From: Magallana angulata
Taxonomy: Eukaryota; Mollusca; Bivalvia; Ostreida; Ostreidae
Direction: 5' to 3'
DNA length: 64,000 nt
Assembly (NCBI RefSeq): GCF_025612915.1
Contig: NC_069112.1
Coordinates: forward strand, 57,886,517 to 57,950,516
Shown here: positions 52,393 to 63,202 of the stretch, one piece after another
Layout: the number at the start of each line of letters is the position of its first letter
Numbering within the stretch: position 1 is the stretch's first letter
Notes under the pieces: model-generated
The model's input: the letters and a program-made list of their open reading frames with translations, nothing else
Database searches by the model: none
What the model was told of the DNA's origin: nothing
Translations under genes and position numbers: made by a program

Positions 52393-53455
52393 TCAAAACT
52401 TGGCACAAAATTTACATTTCTTTTTACTTTTGATGACATGAACACAGAGGTTTGTAAATTTTAGAAGGTTCTTTCTTTTGTCCTTTTCATCATCTAGCAT
52501 TTTCCGCAGTTTCACGACATCCCTGTTTCCATCCCCAAACAGCTCTTTAGCTGATTTATAGGCACTTCTTTTTTTCTACAAAGGTATCGTCTATGTATAT
52601 ACCATCCTCTTTGCACTGCTCATGAATTTCCCGTTCAACTTCCTTCAACCCAAGATCATTTTCCTCATCAGGCCAAATATTATCTGCTGGAAATTGAATA
52701 ATACGTATATTGAGAAACTGAAACTGAATAATTGTAGCATCAAGTACGGTACATCTCTTTTTGTGCAGTTAATGATTAGCAAGCAGTCATAAAATAAAAT
52801 TCATGAGTGAAATCAAGTAAGAGAATAAATAAAACAAGATATCTGTGAGCCAATGCTCATTGGCTCACTAGTGATATCCCTGCTCTGATGTGAATATGCA
52901 AAATAAGCAAAGTCGACATTTAACAGAAAGCTGGCATCCGATTGGTACAGAAATACATCCCACAATATGGAATGCCTAAACAAATAGTGTGTTGAAATTT
53001 AGGCATCTGCGATAAATAGCTGCTGAGAAATCTTTGAGAAAAAATTGTTTGATAATTTTGGCTAAAATAAACAAAGTACTCATTTAACAGGAAGTTGACG
53101 TCCGATTGGTACAAAAATATATCCCACGATATGGCATGCCTTAACAAACACTGCGTAAAAGTTTCAAGCATCTGCGATAAATAGTTGCTGAGATAAATGC
53201 GACAAAAATTTTTGTTACACACGGACAGACAGACAGACACACAAGGGTAAAACAGTATACCCCCTCTCCTTCGGAGCGGGGGTATAAATATGCTTTTCAT
53301 TTAAAAGTCACATAATATTTACTGTTTTTTTTATTGAACATTTCGAATTCCTCTGAACTCTCATTCAACTGCCGGTGCCTTGCCTTTTCTAATCTGTGTT
53401 TTTTCCTTTTTTCTCGTCTCTTTCTCCTCTTTCTGTCTAAAGAGTGTTTTCCCAT
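52393..53455 (-). CDS. Small basic/acidic protein gene of the CACTA element
   Basis: Two exons, 53455-53323 and 52686-52393, joined in phase 1. Exon 1 starts MGKHSLDRKRRKRREKRKKH, a strongly basic, nuclear-signal-like start. Exon 2 has NIWPDEENDLGLKEVEREI, DGIYIDDTFVEKK and LFGDGNRDVVKLRKML, and ends KKKCKFCAKF. One extra A in an A/G run after FVEKK breaks the frame; without it about 140 residues are coded. It lies just upstream of the transposase on the same strand. I do not recognise a family. An accessory CACTA protein or a former 5' extension of the transposase are both possible. The intron holds a Helentron-like insertion. Confidence 0.6.
52833..53286 (-). mobile_element. Non-autonomous Helentron-like element C
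   Basis: On the minus strand it opens with a palindrome (TATACCCCCGCTCCGAAGGA and complement, 53256-53286). It ends with a hairpin (GTGAGCCAATG/CATTGGCTCAC, 52845-52868) followed by AGATATCTTGTTT. Two internal units about 167 bp apart start at 52922 and 53089 (CCGATTGGTACA, ATATGG-ATGCCT). It lies in the intron of the small CACTA gene. No protein. Confidence 0.75.
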
Positions 53456-54743
53456 TTAGCTAAAATAATAATACATATTTTCAATAATTAACTTCAATGA
53501 AATCACTTTGATTATTCTTGGCTTTTTTCTTTAATTATGATGAAACAATATACATCATATAATTTGAATTAAAGGTGCTCTTAATTTAGCTTAACTGGGT
53601 GTACACCCATCTTATCATTTTGTGTTGTATGACAAGTACATCATAATACTCCATTATATTGTAGAAATCATTTTTACTTTTCTACAAATCACTTTAACTG
53701 CATAAACTCAGTTATAATCTAAGCGATAAGACGTTTTGTCAAGACAATTAAAAGTCTTTCTTATAACACGTTTAATTAAAACATACCGTAATTCAAGTAC
53801 CATAAACTTCCTTAATACTGCAAAGATTTCTAAAAATGCTCTTGCTTCGTTTTTGACGACCAACAACTGCTGTATGGTAACCTGTCAAATGAAATAATCA
53901 TGAAACTTAGTTTCTGTGTATTTCTTTGCAAGCTTAGTGCAAGTGATTCACAATTCTTGGAAAGAGGGGGGGGGGGGGGGGGAGGGGGCTAATTTTTTTA
54001 TTTTTTTATATTTTAAATATAGTTCAGAAGCAATAAACATCAGTAAGCGAGAGTCATGTTAACCTGTCAGATGAAATAATCATAAAATTGAAAACTAAAG
54101 TTTCCCTGTACTCCTTTGCAAGCTTAGTAGAAACGATTCACAATCATTGGGGGGCTTGGCTCTTATCTAATCTGAAATCTTGAAAAGTTTTATTAATTAA
54201 GGTAATCCTATACTCAGCACTAAATGCAAGGGGGGGGGGGGGCGGGGGCATCAAACAAAGAGGATATATAAGCATATAAGATGTGACCATAATTAAGCTT
54301 GGTCTATTGTGATTCGTTATGATACTATAACAATTTCTGACAAGTGTACAAATCACTTAAATCTTACTAAATTAAGACATTCCTGTAATGAATATTATGC
54401 AAATGTTAATCATACAAAGGGGTAGGAGTCATTACGAGTATACTAATGAAAATAATGCACCAAATCAATATTCAAACAATAGAAATAATTTAATTTGTCA
54501 TTAACATTTGTTCCCTCTTATTTGGATTTCAATTTGCCTGCTCACAAAGTTCTACATGTAGGTCTCAAATTAGTGGTGTAGCATCCTGGTTAATCAGTGT
54601 ATTATTATCCCAAGAAATTTTGTTTTTTATTTTACTTTTACAAAATCGAGTTTCTCAACATTAATTATTTCTATCTATCTTGTAAATAATGGGTGTTTAA
54701 ATGTACTTCACACTTTAGAAATAATACAAATAGGAATTTTTAC

Positions 54744-54900
54744 AGAGGCGTTGGAACAGGGGGGGGGGGTGTAGGGGGGCACTTAGCCCCCTCCCTCCAC
54801 TTTTTTGGCAAAGTTATACATAACCATAGTTTTATTTTGGCCTGTCAAGATTTTTGATAAGTTTTGCCCCCCCCCCTCTCAATTTGCTTTTGACGCCACT
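54744..54900. repeat. MITE-like repeat with G-run and C-run ends
   Basis: Starts AGGCGTTGGAACAGGGGGG and ends CCCCCCTCTCAATTTGC then TTTTGACGCCACT, forming loose inverted ends (GGCGT/ACGCC). The right end matches 62246-62280 and the layout matches 43401-43535. Confidence 0.65.
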
Positions 54901-55011
54901 ATTTATAATTTCTTACAGACATGAAATTCAAGCATGCATTTGACTTGAAAATGACAGAAAAATGTTCAATTTGGGGGAAAAATTAACTTTCCAAAACAAG
55001 TCACTACTATA

Positions 55012-55069
55012 ATTAAACTCGGGACCTTTTGGTTAGAAAACCGCATTTATACTTACTGTGCTATAGAGA
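55012..55069 (-). repeat. tRNA-like SINE remnant
   Basis: On the minus strand, GTTTTCTAACCAAAAGGTCCC resembles an anticodon arm and variable loop (TCT in the loop), followed by GAGTTTAATTA in place of the B box. It is degraded and cannot be a working tRNA. Confidence 0.5.
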
Positions 55070-56101
55070 TAGACACAAAATTTTGGTGACCAACATCACG
55101 AAGAATTGAAATCACCATAATTGAAACGGGCATAATTGTCACAGGGTTTTAAGGCCCCTTCATTACGCCAGTAAGGATCACCAAAGAATTGATCATTGAC
55201 ATTTATGTGTAAAGATGAAATTGATCAACTGTAAAGCACGTTCTTAATATCAAAGTATGAGGCATTGGAGTTTCATTTGAAACCAAGTTATCAGTTATAT
55301 CAGCTACCCCTTAACACAAACTTTCATTATCATTATTTACCATGCAATAAAAGTAGAGAGGCAATTTATCATTACAAATCTAAGTTTATTTAGGTGTGAT
55401 TGTGTAAGTAAGGAAGATTGGTTATTGGTTAAACAAAATGGCGTGTGTACGTGTGTGCGGTGGGGGGACCTGTTGCTACGTGCATGTGGGTATCACTACA
55501 TAACACAATTCGTGAAATTGATGCTGAAAAGAAAATTAGATATTGCAAATGTCCTTCCATTGTTTGTGATTACAGCCATCATATATACATTATATTAAAT
55601 TGTATCACGCGCCACGCGTGTATCACACATACATGTATCGATACCGACTGTTTAGCATAAGATACAGCAAAAATGACATCACAAAATGACATCACGCAAG
55701 TGAAAATAGGCGACGATATAATAAAACACATACCTGTTATGCTCCGTATTCCAGTATCGTCCGACCACCCTCAAAAGATTATTTCTTACACGTGTTCACA
55801 CACTGGGTAAATGTGTAACCGCTCAGTTTTGGATACCGCTGCTGCTGCTGATTGGATGAAAATGATGCTGTACATTTTCGTAATTTGTAAAAAAGGAAGA
55901 ATGAATGAAAAAAATCAATCATTTAAATGTTTTTAAATATCTATACATTTCCTGTTTAATATACCATGTTTAAGTAGATGTCGAAAGAATATTCAGATGC
56001 GCGATTCAAGATGCGAAAATAACGTCATAAAATTTTGGCGGTAAGATACAGTAAATATCTCTCATCCCTCGCTGCCGCACATTCTAATAGACCAAACGAC
56101 A

Positions 56102-59100
56102 ATGTCTGATTCTGAAAATACGAATTACATCGAAAACGACTCGGAGGATAGTTTTCACCCAGATGAGGAATCCAGTAGCAACGATTCAGACGAGCCGAGT
56201 GCGTCTTCGAAAAGACCGAAGAACTCGAGGAAAAAATCTTCAGTCAGCATTTTCACCTCCACGCCAAGAAATTCTGCCAGCCATAGATTAAGTAAAACAG
56301 TAAGTCGTAATACAACGCTAGTTATGCTAAATGTGTAATTTTGCTTTGATACAATAGCTAATCAGCTAATATGCTACAATTTTAAAAGTGTGGTTCAAGG
56401 ATTTTTTTTAGAAACGGGAGGGGGTCCCTTAAATTCCCTAAGAAAAAGGCCATAGGACGTATATTGTATATAACTGTCCGACTCAAAATTATTTTGACAA
56501 GCTCTCAAAAGAAGCATAAAATTTATATCTTACAAGTTTACAATGTATTTTCATTTACTTCTTGAAATGGCTGGGGGGGGGGGGGGGGGGGGTCATAACC
56601 TGTGAACTGAAAACTGAAAAAAGCAGGGCTATTAAGTAATTTAATAGTTATAATTAGTTAAGGAGGTAGGAGGATCAACTTATCCCTTTTTAATTGTATA
56701 TTTTTGGTGATTTAACTATCTAACCAGTTAATTATAATTTTTTAAGTGTTTTTTTTCGGGGGAGGGGGGTCTGGACCAGTTCAACTCCACTCTTGATTCA
56801 TGGGATTAGGGATTGTTTGAAATGGCTGAGGGAGGTATTGGTCTCAGTTGTGACCGATAACCCCAATAAAGACCTCTTGATTGGTATATGATAATGAAGT
56901 GTACATAACAGTGTTTTCAGTGAATAATTTATGTAGGCAAGCTCTTTATCCAGTGATTTTAATTATTAATAACAATATTTTTAGCTTCCAAGAATGCCAT
57001 CATTGGACTCTTCACCACTTGCTGCAGCTCCCCATAATTTAACTCCAAAGCTTTCCCCAGGAGAAGAGGTAAGAAGAAATGTACAAAATTTGAACATGAC
57101 CTCTTTTGCAGTACTTCAAAATCAGGTATATATATGATTAGGATTAAAGTTTTTAACAGACTTATTTTTTAAAAACTTGGTTCAAACTAAACATGACTCA
57201 GTAAGGCATGCGTGCACAAAATTTACTATGATACTGTTGATACAGCATTCAGGTGCATAAACCCTTCGTATTAAGGTGGCATGGGACATCTGTCAATATT
57301 AATGTGGATTAAAGTACATTATAATTAGAATACTTTCAATGATTAAGAATTTTCAAATTTTACAATTTTTAGCCAAAAAATAGCTTTAAATATTCAGAGA
57401 GGTAAAAATTGTAAAAACACCAGCGGGATTCGAACTTATGAGTCATGACTTATAAATTCATAGTAAACCCTCTAATCCACTGCGTTACGCTGTTAGGTGA
57501 CCATGTTGGGAAAGAAACTATTTATATAATTACGCTTCATTTTATTGTTTATTTCGATAAACAATACGTCAAATATGGAGGTGTCCAATACCACCTTAAT
57601 TGTTTATATATACATTTTCTATTTGTAATGTGCAAACATTCAGTAATGTGTTGTTGGGAATAAGATGCGCAACCATAGAGGTGAGGAATGCTAAATGTAA
57701 CAATATGTTAATTACATTTCAATGCATCATATTTGTAATTCATGAATTTCTTGGATTTTTTTAGACTATTATGCAGTACCTGAAAAAAATGGACAGCAAA
57801 ATAGACAAAATTGGAGAAGAAATTAAAACTCTCAAGGAAGAGATTGGAACTGGAATGAAGGGAAAGGGGAAGAAGAGTGAACAAGAGAATTTTCATGTTC
57901 CTCCCAAAATAAGAGTATGTTTTAAGTATATGTAGATGTTTAAATTTTTGACACGTAAAAGTCCAACAGAATCAAGTGTAAATTAAATCACTCCCAAGAC
58001 CTTTATAAAACTGAGCTTGTGCTATACTAATATTTTACAATAGTACGACAGTAATCATTGAGTTTCCTGTATATATAGGAAACTCATAACAAAGTTGCTT
58101 TGTCTCATGATGCAGGTATTCATGTATTCCTCAATATACATGTACGGTATATAGGATATATTTGATATAAAATTCTCTTTTCTGTAGACAGCAGTACATG
58201 ATGCTTACAAGCAACTTGTAGAAGAAGATGATTATGCTGCTTGGCAAACTAAGCTTGGAGACAATAAGCTAAAGTATCTTATTTTGTTCTTGATGAATTT
58301 CATAATTTTTTGTGTTTCTACATGGTTATGTAAATCTGCTACTAATATGCTACATGTTTATAGTGTAACTAATTAAAGTGTCTGGAAGCAAAAATGTATA
58401 CAAATCTTGAAATTATACCTTTAAAGAGAAAGTAACATTTACAAACTTTCCCAATTTTAGAGTTTCTTCGGAGGTAAACAAGGCAACTACACAGGCTGTG
58501 AAGCAGTTTGTCAAGGGCCTATATCATGATGTGCAGGATGGAATTTTACAGAGTAAGATGTTTTACATAGTGAATATTGTCGAATTACTGTTTTGCTCAT
58601 TTGTAGGGATACAATTTCATGGATGCACCGGTTTTCAGTTTCAGTAAGAAGGATAATTTTCTAAATTTGTTTTTGGTGAGGATCTAAATTCGTGGAGGAA
58701 GGCTACCCACGAATACCATGAAAATTGAGCCACCACAAATTCTAATGAATCCACCGTATTTGCTGCTTATCTGACATTAGTTTAAGCAAGATTTAGGCCT
58801 TTCAGTTCCTAAAAACAAAGTTTATTTGAATCATCTTGTCTGTCTGTAGACACAATTTTGTTTCCCATATAAACTTGAAAATTATTTAAACTTGTTTCAA
58901 TAATATAGTTACTTAAATTATGGTAAGTCACATTTGCGGCAAATTGCCCCATTTGAAATTAGCGATGACAAATATTTATAATGACTTTTGTTTTAAGATT
59001 TGAAAAAAAATCTGGAAATGGGCTTTTTTCGTTCAGTCATTAAATGGCCAAAAAATAAGTATAACACTAAATTTATAGAATCTGTAAGTTTATGTTAGAA

Positions 59101-59996
59101 CATGTGTACTTACTAACTTAGAGTGTTAATTCAAATTTATTTATATTTACAGCTGCTGTACCTCGATATTTTGAGTCTGTGGCTCAAAAGGAGCACAAAG
59201 AAAAGACAGGAAAAATTGAGCAGCACAAGGCAAAAATGCTCCACTACAGCAGGAGAAAGAGGGTAAATATTATGATGTATAAGCATGAATTGATATTCCA
59301 TAGGATTTTTTTTATTCAACAATGTTCACATTACATAAATAGTGCCTGTTTGGGAGGGTAACAGTTGAAATTGACACCCCGAGGAAACCATTGTCAACCA
59401 ACGCGATGCTTTAGAGATTTTTTTTACTGATTTTTTATAGAAATGACGAGAATTCCACGGCGAACCGTATGCGCATAATTAACGCGCATGTAACAATTCG
59501 TTGTGTTACCCGTTGCTAACGCTGATGGTTATAGAACGGATTATCAACCGTGTCTAAACCAATCAGATTTCAGTATTTAACATGAAAGTATAATAATCAA
59601 AGATATTGCTCAGTTTATGCACTTATATAATATATGATGATTTTTTTCATTTTTTTTAAATGCTTATAGAAATTGCAATGGAGAATGGCAATGGTGGAGA
59701 AAAAGACGGGATGGGACGAAGCAAAGAAACGCCGCATCTCAAATGCTTTAGAGCTATGCTATATGTCATCAGAGGAGGAAAATAATTCTGATGATGAAAC
59801 ATTTCTGAAGACTAAACCACTGAGTTGGAGATCAGAAGAATATACGAAAATATTAGAGGAACTGGACACAAAATATGAAAGGTCAATGTCCAACAGATCA
59901 AAACGACAGATGTTGAAGAGAGTTAAGGGGGATATGCCATCAGTGAGACCAAAACCAATCGTGAAAAAGGAGCATGAATGGGTTTTTGCTCAATAA
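56102..59996 (+). CDS. CACTA accessory coiled-coil protein (TnpA-like role proposed)
   Basis: Seven exons with clean GT/AG borders and matching phase: 56102-56299, 56985-57068, 57765-57914, 58188-58273, 58461-58552, 59153-59262 and 59670-59996. They give 348 residues with no frame break. The N-terminus is acidic and Ser-rich (SEDSFHPDEESSSNDSDE), then a basic stretch (KRPKNSRKKSS). Exon 3 is a predicted coiled coil (MDSKIDKIGEEIKTLKEEI). Exons 6-7 are rich in Lys/Arg/Glu (KEHKEKTGKIEQHK, AKKRRISNALELCY), with LSWRSEEYTKILEELDTKYE and a basic KRQMLKRVKGD end. It runs opposite to the transposase. By analogy with plant CACTA elements it may bind the subterminal repeats, but there is no sequence proof. 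Introns hold a MITE/SINE (57270-57600) and another repeat (about 59340-59590). Confidence 0.8.
57270..57600. repeat. 331-bp MITE-like element with internal tRNA-like head
   Basis: The ends ATTAAGGTGGCATGGGACA and TGTCCAATACCACCTTAAT are inverted complements with two mismatches. Inside, on the minus strand at 57492-57420, AACGCAGTGGATTAGAGGG and GTTCGAATCCCGC resemble tRNA A and B boxes. It lies in the second intron of the CACTA coiled-coil gene. Confidence 0.75.
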
Positions 59997-61549
59997 ATTT
60001 TCAAAAGGGTGGCTCCCATCACAATTGTAATCATTGTAAAGATTGTTCTCCTTTAAACATTTTCTTTCATTCATGGAGTAATTATTTGTTGTAATGAATT
60101 TGTTTTTTACACATTTATGAAAATTCTGTGTGAACAGAGAAATCATTTTTCTTAAGTGAAATATCCGAATATCATGTAAATTTATTTCGTTTTTTTTTTA
60201 CCTGTGTTAACTACTGATGTTTTTTTTTAGCATTATGTATAAAAGACTTCAATATTTTTAGGGCTCTCTTTACACTTTCAATAAAAAATAATTTGGCATG
60301 TGATAGAAATCTTGAGTAGGTAAAATTTAAGAATTAGGAAAAACATGCTCTAGAACAATGATTTATTGAATAATTAAAATCACCTTTAGTCACTTAGAAT
60401 GGAAAAATAAATGCAGACAAGTTGTTCAGTTATTTAAACTTAGTAAGTTTAATCAAATGAAATTTGGTATAGCCAGAATTATTTTGGATTTATGTCTTAC
60501 TGCATAGAATTAACATTGCATTAAAACTCAAATGCATAGAATGTTGTCCGTTAAGAAACTTTATTTATTAAAATAACTTGCATATTAAATTATAATGGCA
60601 CTCAAAAACATCTGTTCTTTGCTTTGCTGCATCCATGTAACAGTTATCACGTACATGTATATACATGAAGGCACTTCATGTATCTTAATTTGCTGTATAC
60701 ATATTTCATTTGCTTTATTGTTTTTTGTTATGAATTGTTAATGTTGCATTATAAACCAGCATTAAGATGACACGAATCAAAGTAAAAAAGTCTGATTTTC
60801 TATTATTTTTTGGTTGTTGATATTTAGTAAACAATGCTGATCTCTGATGATCACTGTTGCCTTAATGACTAAGCACTTGGCAAAGAGGAATGAACAAGAG
60901 AAGAATATACAATGTTACCTCTGTGAAATGGAGATATAAGATGTTTATTATTAATTGGTATTGATCAAATCTTCAAATGAAATTACGTATATCTATATAT
61001 ATATAATTCCAGAAAAGTTGAAACTCCTTATTAAAATCACAAACATGATAAAAAGCAATAAGAAAAGGTGAACAAGTGGAAAGTATACGGTACCATAAAT
61101 TCCACGTAAACTTGGTGTTTAAAGATATTAATTGTCAGGTATAAGTGAAATAAAATAATGAATTTTACGTGAAATTTCATATAAAATATTTAAACTTGGT
61201 GTATAGAAAAATTATGTGTCATAAAAAGTTGAAATATAGTAAGTGGATTATACCTGAAATTCCACATAAAATCAGAAATTTGATGTATAAAATGATTAAT
61301 CGTCATTTAAAATTGATATAAAATTATGGTTTATATATGAAACTCCACATAAAATAATAAACTTGGTAAGTTTTATGTGATATATAATTGAGATTTAATT
61401 AAGTATAAATCTCATTAAATTTAGGAGTTTACAACAAATTTTACACCTAGGTAAACTCCAATTAAATTTCACGTATAAGTCTGAATTAAATTCGTATTAT
61501 ATGTTTAAATCTGACGTTTAATTGGGTTATAACTGGGACTTAATTTTGA
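59997..61549. other. CACTA right subterminal region
   Basis: No gene. From about 61085 the words AAATTCCACRTAAA, TAAACTTGGTGT and ATTAAAT recur in both orientations up to the right inverted repeat. They echo TTAAAC-rich sequence at 48110-48320, as expected for a subterminal repeat zone. Confidence 0.55.
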
Positions 61550-61574
61550 ATTAAACGCAATTTTTCGTGCAGTG
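61550..61574 (-). repeat. CACTA right terminal inverted repeat
   Basis: The inverse complement begins CACTGCACGAAA and matches the left end at 23 of 25 bases. AAA follows at 61575-61577, and piggyBac coding sequence resumes directly after it. Confidence 0.93.
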
Positions 61575-61984
61575 AAAGCCTACTAAGCACTATTCCTTGA
61601 ATGACTTCTCCCTGGATATTGCACAATGCTTGATTGGGGACTTCTCAAGTCGTAAAAGATTACGAAAAGTCCAGCCACATGGTCCTTCGGTTTCCAGGGC
61701 AGGTATTTCAAGACACGCGAATGTTAAACTTGGTGAAAAAAAGAGGCGATGCAGATGGTGCAGTTCTCAAGGTCAAAGACATGAAACTATATTTGGTTGT
61801 ACTATTTGCAACATCTACTTGTGTAGAGGTGCCTGTTTTCAAATGTACCACATTCACAATCAATTACCTCATGATTAGTTGTACATGTCTTAGGTTTAAA
61901 TGATTTGTATAATCACAGTTTTGTATGTGTATTCAGCTATACTTCTGTGTATACACTGTATGTAAATGTAACTAACAGGAACTT

Positions 61985-62290
61985 GAATGCGCCCCCCCCC
62001 CCCCCCCCACTTTATTGGAGTCACAGGTATACTAGCACTAGCTCCCCCCCCCCCCCCCTCCCCAACGGTTTTTTTTAGGAATTTCAAGTTTTGTGGAGAA
62101 AAATTTTTGGTAGATGAGAATTTTTTTTTTTGGAAGTAAATACATGAACCCCCCCCCCCCCCCCCCCCAGATTAGGATTTTCATGATTTTGGGAATAAAG
62201 TTTTGTATTTTTTTGCTTGTCAAGATTTCTGAGGATTACTCTAGCCCCCCCCCCCCTTTCAATTTGCTTCGGAAGCCACTGATTTATTTG
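61985..62290 (+). repeat. Cluster of C tracts, MITE-like
   Basis: Four C runs of 13-20 bases (near 61990, 62043, 62150 and 62246), separated by AT-rich DNA. The last continues TTTCAATTTGCTTCGGAAGC, matching the right end of 54744-54900. This looks like nested or tandem copies of that family. Confidence 0.65.
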
Positions 62291-62658
62291 TACCAAACCT
62301 TTCAATGTGTTTCTTGTTTCATGTTTTTAGTATTTTATTCAGTAACCATAACAAATAAAATTTATGTTTTGAAGATCCTTCTTGGATAATTTTTCTCGGC
62401 TAATTTTACACTGACATTGTAAGTTATTGCTTTACTTTTCACAATCTGATATGCATGTGTGTGTTATGACCATTTTTTGGTTTTATTTATTGTATACAGG
62501 GTAATTGTTGTCCCATGTTATTTTTACAATTATTCACTTGCAAACAGTTTCGCTCCAGCTTTAATTCGCCCAGACATAATTGTGTTCAAAGAGAGATATT
62601 TCAAATATTGGAATTACCCCAGTTTTAAATTTGACTGCTGACACCAAGGGCGAAAGGG

Positions 62659-63202
62659 TAGAAAATTGAATAGGAAATGTTTTCCTGTATACAGTAGTAC
62701 TTGGTTTTAGAAATGAAAGTAAAATCTTTAGACAGAAACCCTTTGTGTATCAGTGTACTAAATTAGAATGCAAATAAAAATTATGTAAATTTGTTGATTC
62801 AAGTACATATGCAATTTACATGTTTGTCAATGATGATGTCTTTATGACTGTCATTGTGTTACATTCATTTTTCTAAAAAGTAAACATTGAAATTTGTACT
62901 CTATCTCTTATTCATTAACCATGATTACTGATTACAAAATTCTTAAATTTCAAACAGATTGTTGTTTTTTCATTTAAAATTAAACCGAAACTAGATGCAC
63001 CATAAGCAAGCTCACAAACAACACCCCACCCCTGCAAAAACACAATCTAAAAGTCGTCTTGTAAAATAAAACTGTTACAGTTTCTCCTAAGAAGGATAAA
63101 GGCAACACAAAGAACTTTTTCTGTCAGTGACCTTGAACTCTATGAAATGGCCTTGAGTCAAAGGTCATGTCACTTTTTGTGGTCATAAGCAATCTTTGTG
63201 TG
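62659..63202. other. Non-coding stretch
   Basis: No gene. From about 63090 (GACCTTGAACTCTATGAAAT, GAGTCAAAGGTCATGTC) the sequence looks like an interspersed repeat that runs into the gap. Confidence 0.5.

Larger units (their letters stand above)
53456..56101. promoter_or_regulatory. Divergent intergenic region of the CACTA element
   Basis: Separates the minus-strand genes from the plus-strand coiled-coil gene, so promoters for both directions probably lie here. No element could be pinned. It contains G tracts near 53966 and 54230, the MITE-like repeat at 54744-54900 and a tRNA-like SINE remnant at 55012-55069. Confidence 0.45.
48094..61574 (-). mobile_element. CACTA/EnSpm element inserted in piggyBac coding exon
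   Basis: Terminal inverted repeats: 48094 onward CACTGCATGAAATATTGCG, and the inverse at 61550-61574, matching 23 of 25 bases. AAA flanks both sides (48091-48093 and 61575-61577), a 3-bp target duplication typical of CACTA elements. The interior codes for a tnp2-type transposase, a small basic/acidic protein and a coiled-coil protein. Both subterminal regions are rich in TTAAAC/TTTAAT and CCACATAAAA words, as expected for a TnpA-like binding zone. Length 13,481 bp. It contains a Helentron-like insertion and several small MITE/SINE insertions. Strand is given for the transposase. Confidence 0.92.
42803..61878 (+). pseudogene. piggyBac transposase, split by a CACTA element
   Basis: DDD-type transposase (DDE_Tnp_1_7). 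Exons: 42803-43292, 43775-43889, 44105-44267, 47107-47263, 47395-47571, then 47822-48093 continued at 61578-61878. The N-terminus is acidic and Ser/Asp-rich, followed by AYLGLWILMGINQLP. The three catalytic Asp motifs are QSIDEGMVRYKG, LFDRFFTS (exon 4/5 junction) and WNDNKPV. GVDRSQQYR and a Cys/His-rich C-terminus (CRWCSSQG, CTICNIYLC, CFQMYHIH) follow. Length without insertion is about 556 residues, normal for the family. Defects: a two-base GA expansion in exon 4 near 47195-47206, a frame break in exon 5 near 47500-47530, and the CACTA insertion in the last exon. The frame is exact across the insertion once one AAA is removed. Confidence 0.9.
41738..62658 (+). mobile_element. piggyBac element with nested insertions
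   Basis: The left end is TTAA (41734-41737) followed by CCCTTTAACGCCCATAG, as expected for piggyBac (CCC-type inverted repeat at a TTAA target). The transposase gene inside confirms the superfamily. The right end is proposed at 62648-62658 (GGGCGAAAGGG), a degraded inverse of the left end followed by TAGA instead of TTAA, so this limit is uncertain. Without the 13.5-kb CACTA insertion and the 2.3-kb Helentron-like insertion the element would be about 5 kb. Confidence 0.65.

Noticed and set aside
61896-62389. Open frames with Gly or Pro runs
   Set aside because: Artefacts of the long C tracts.
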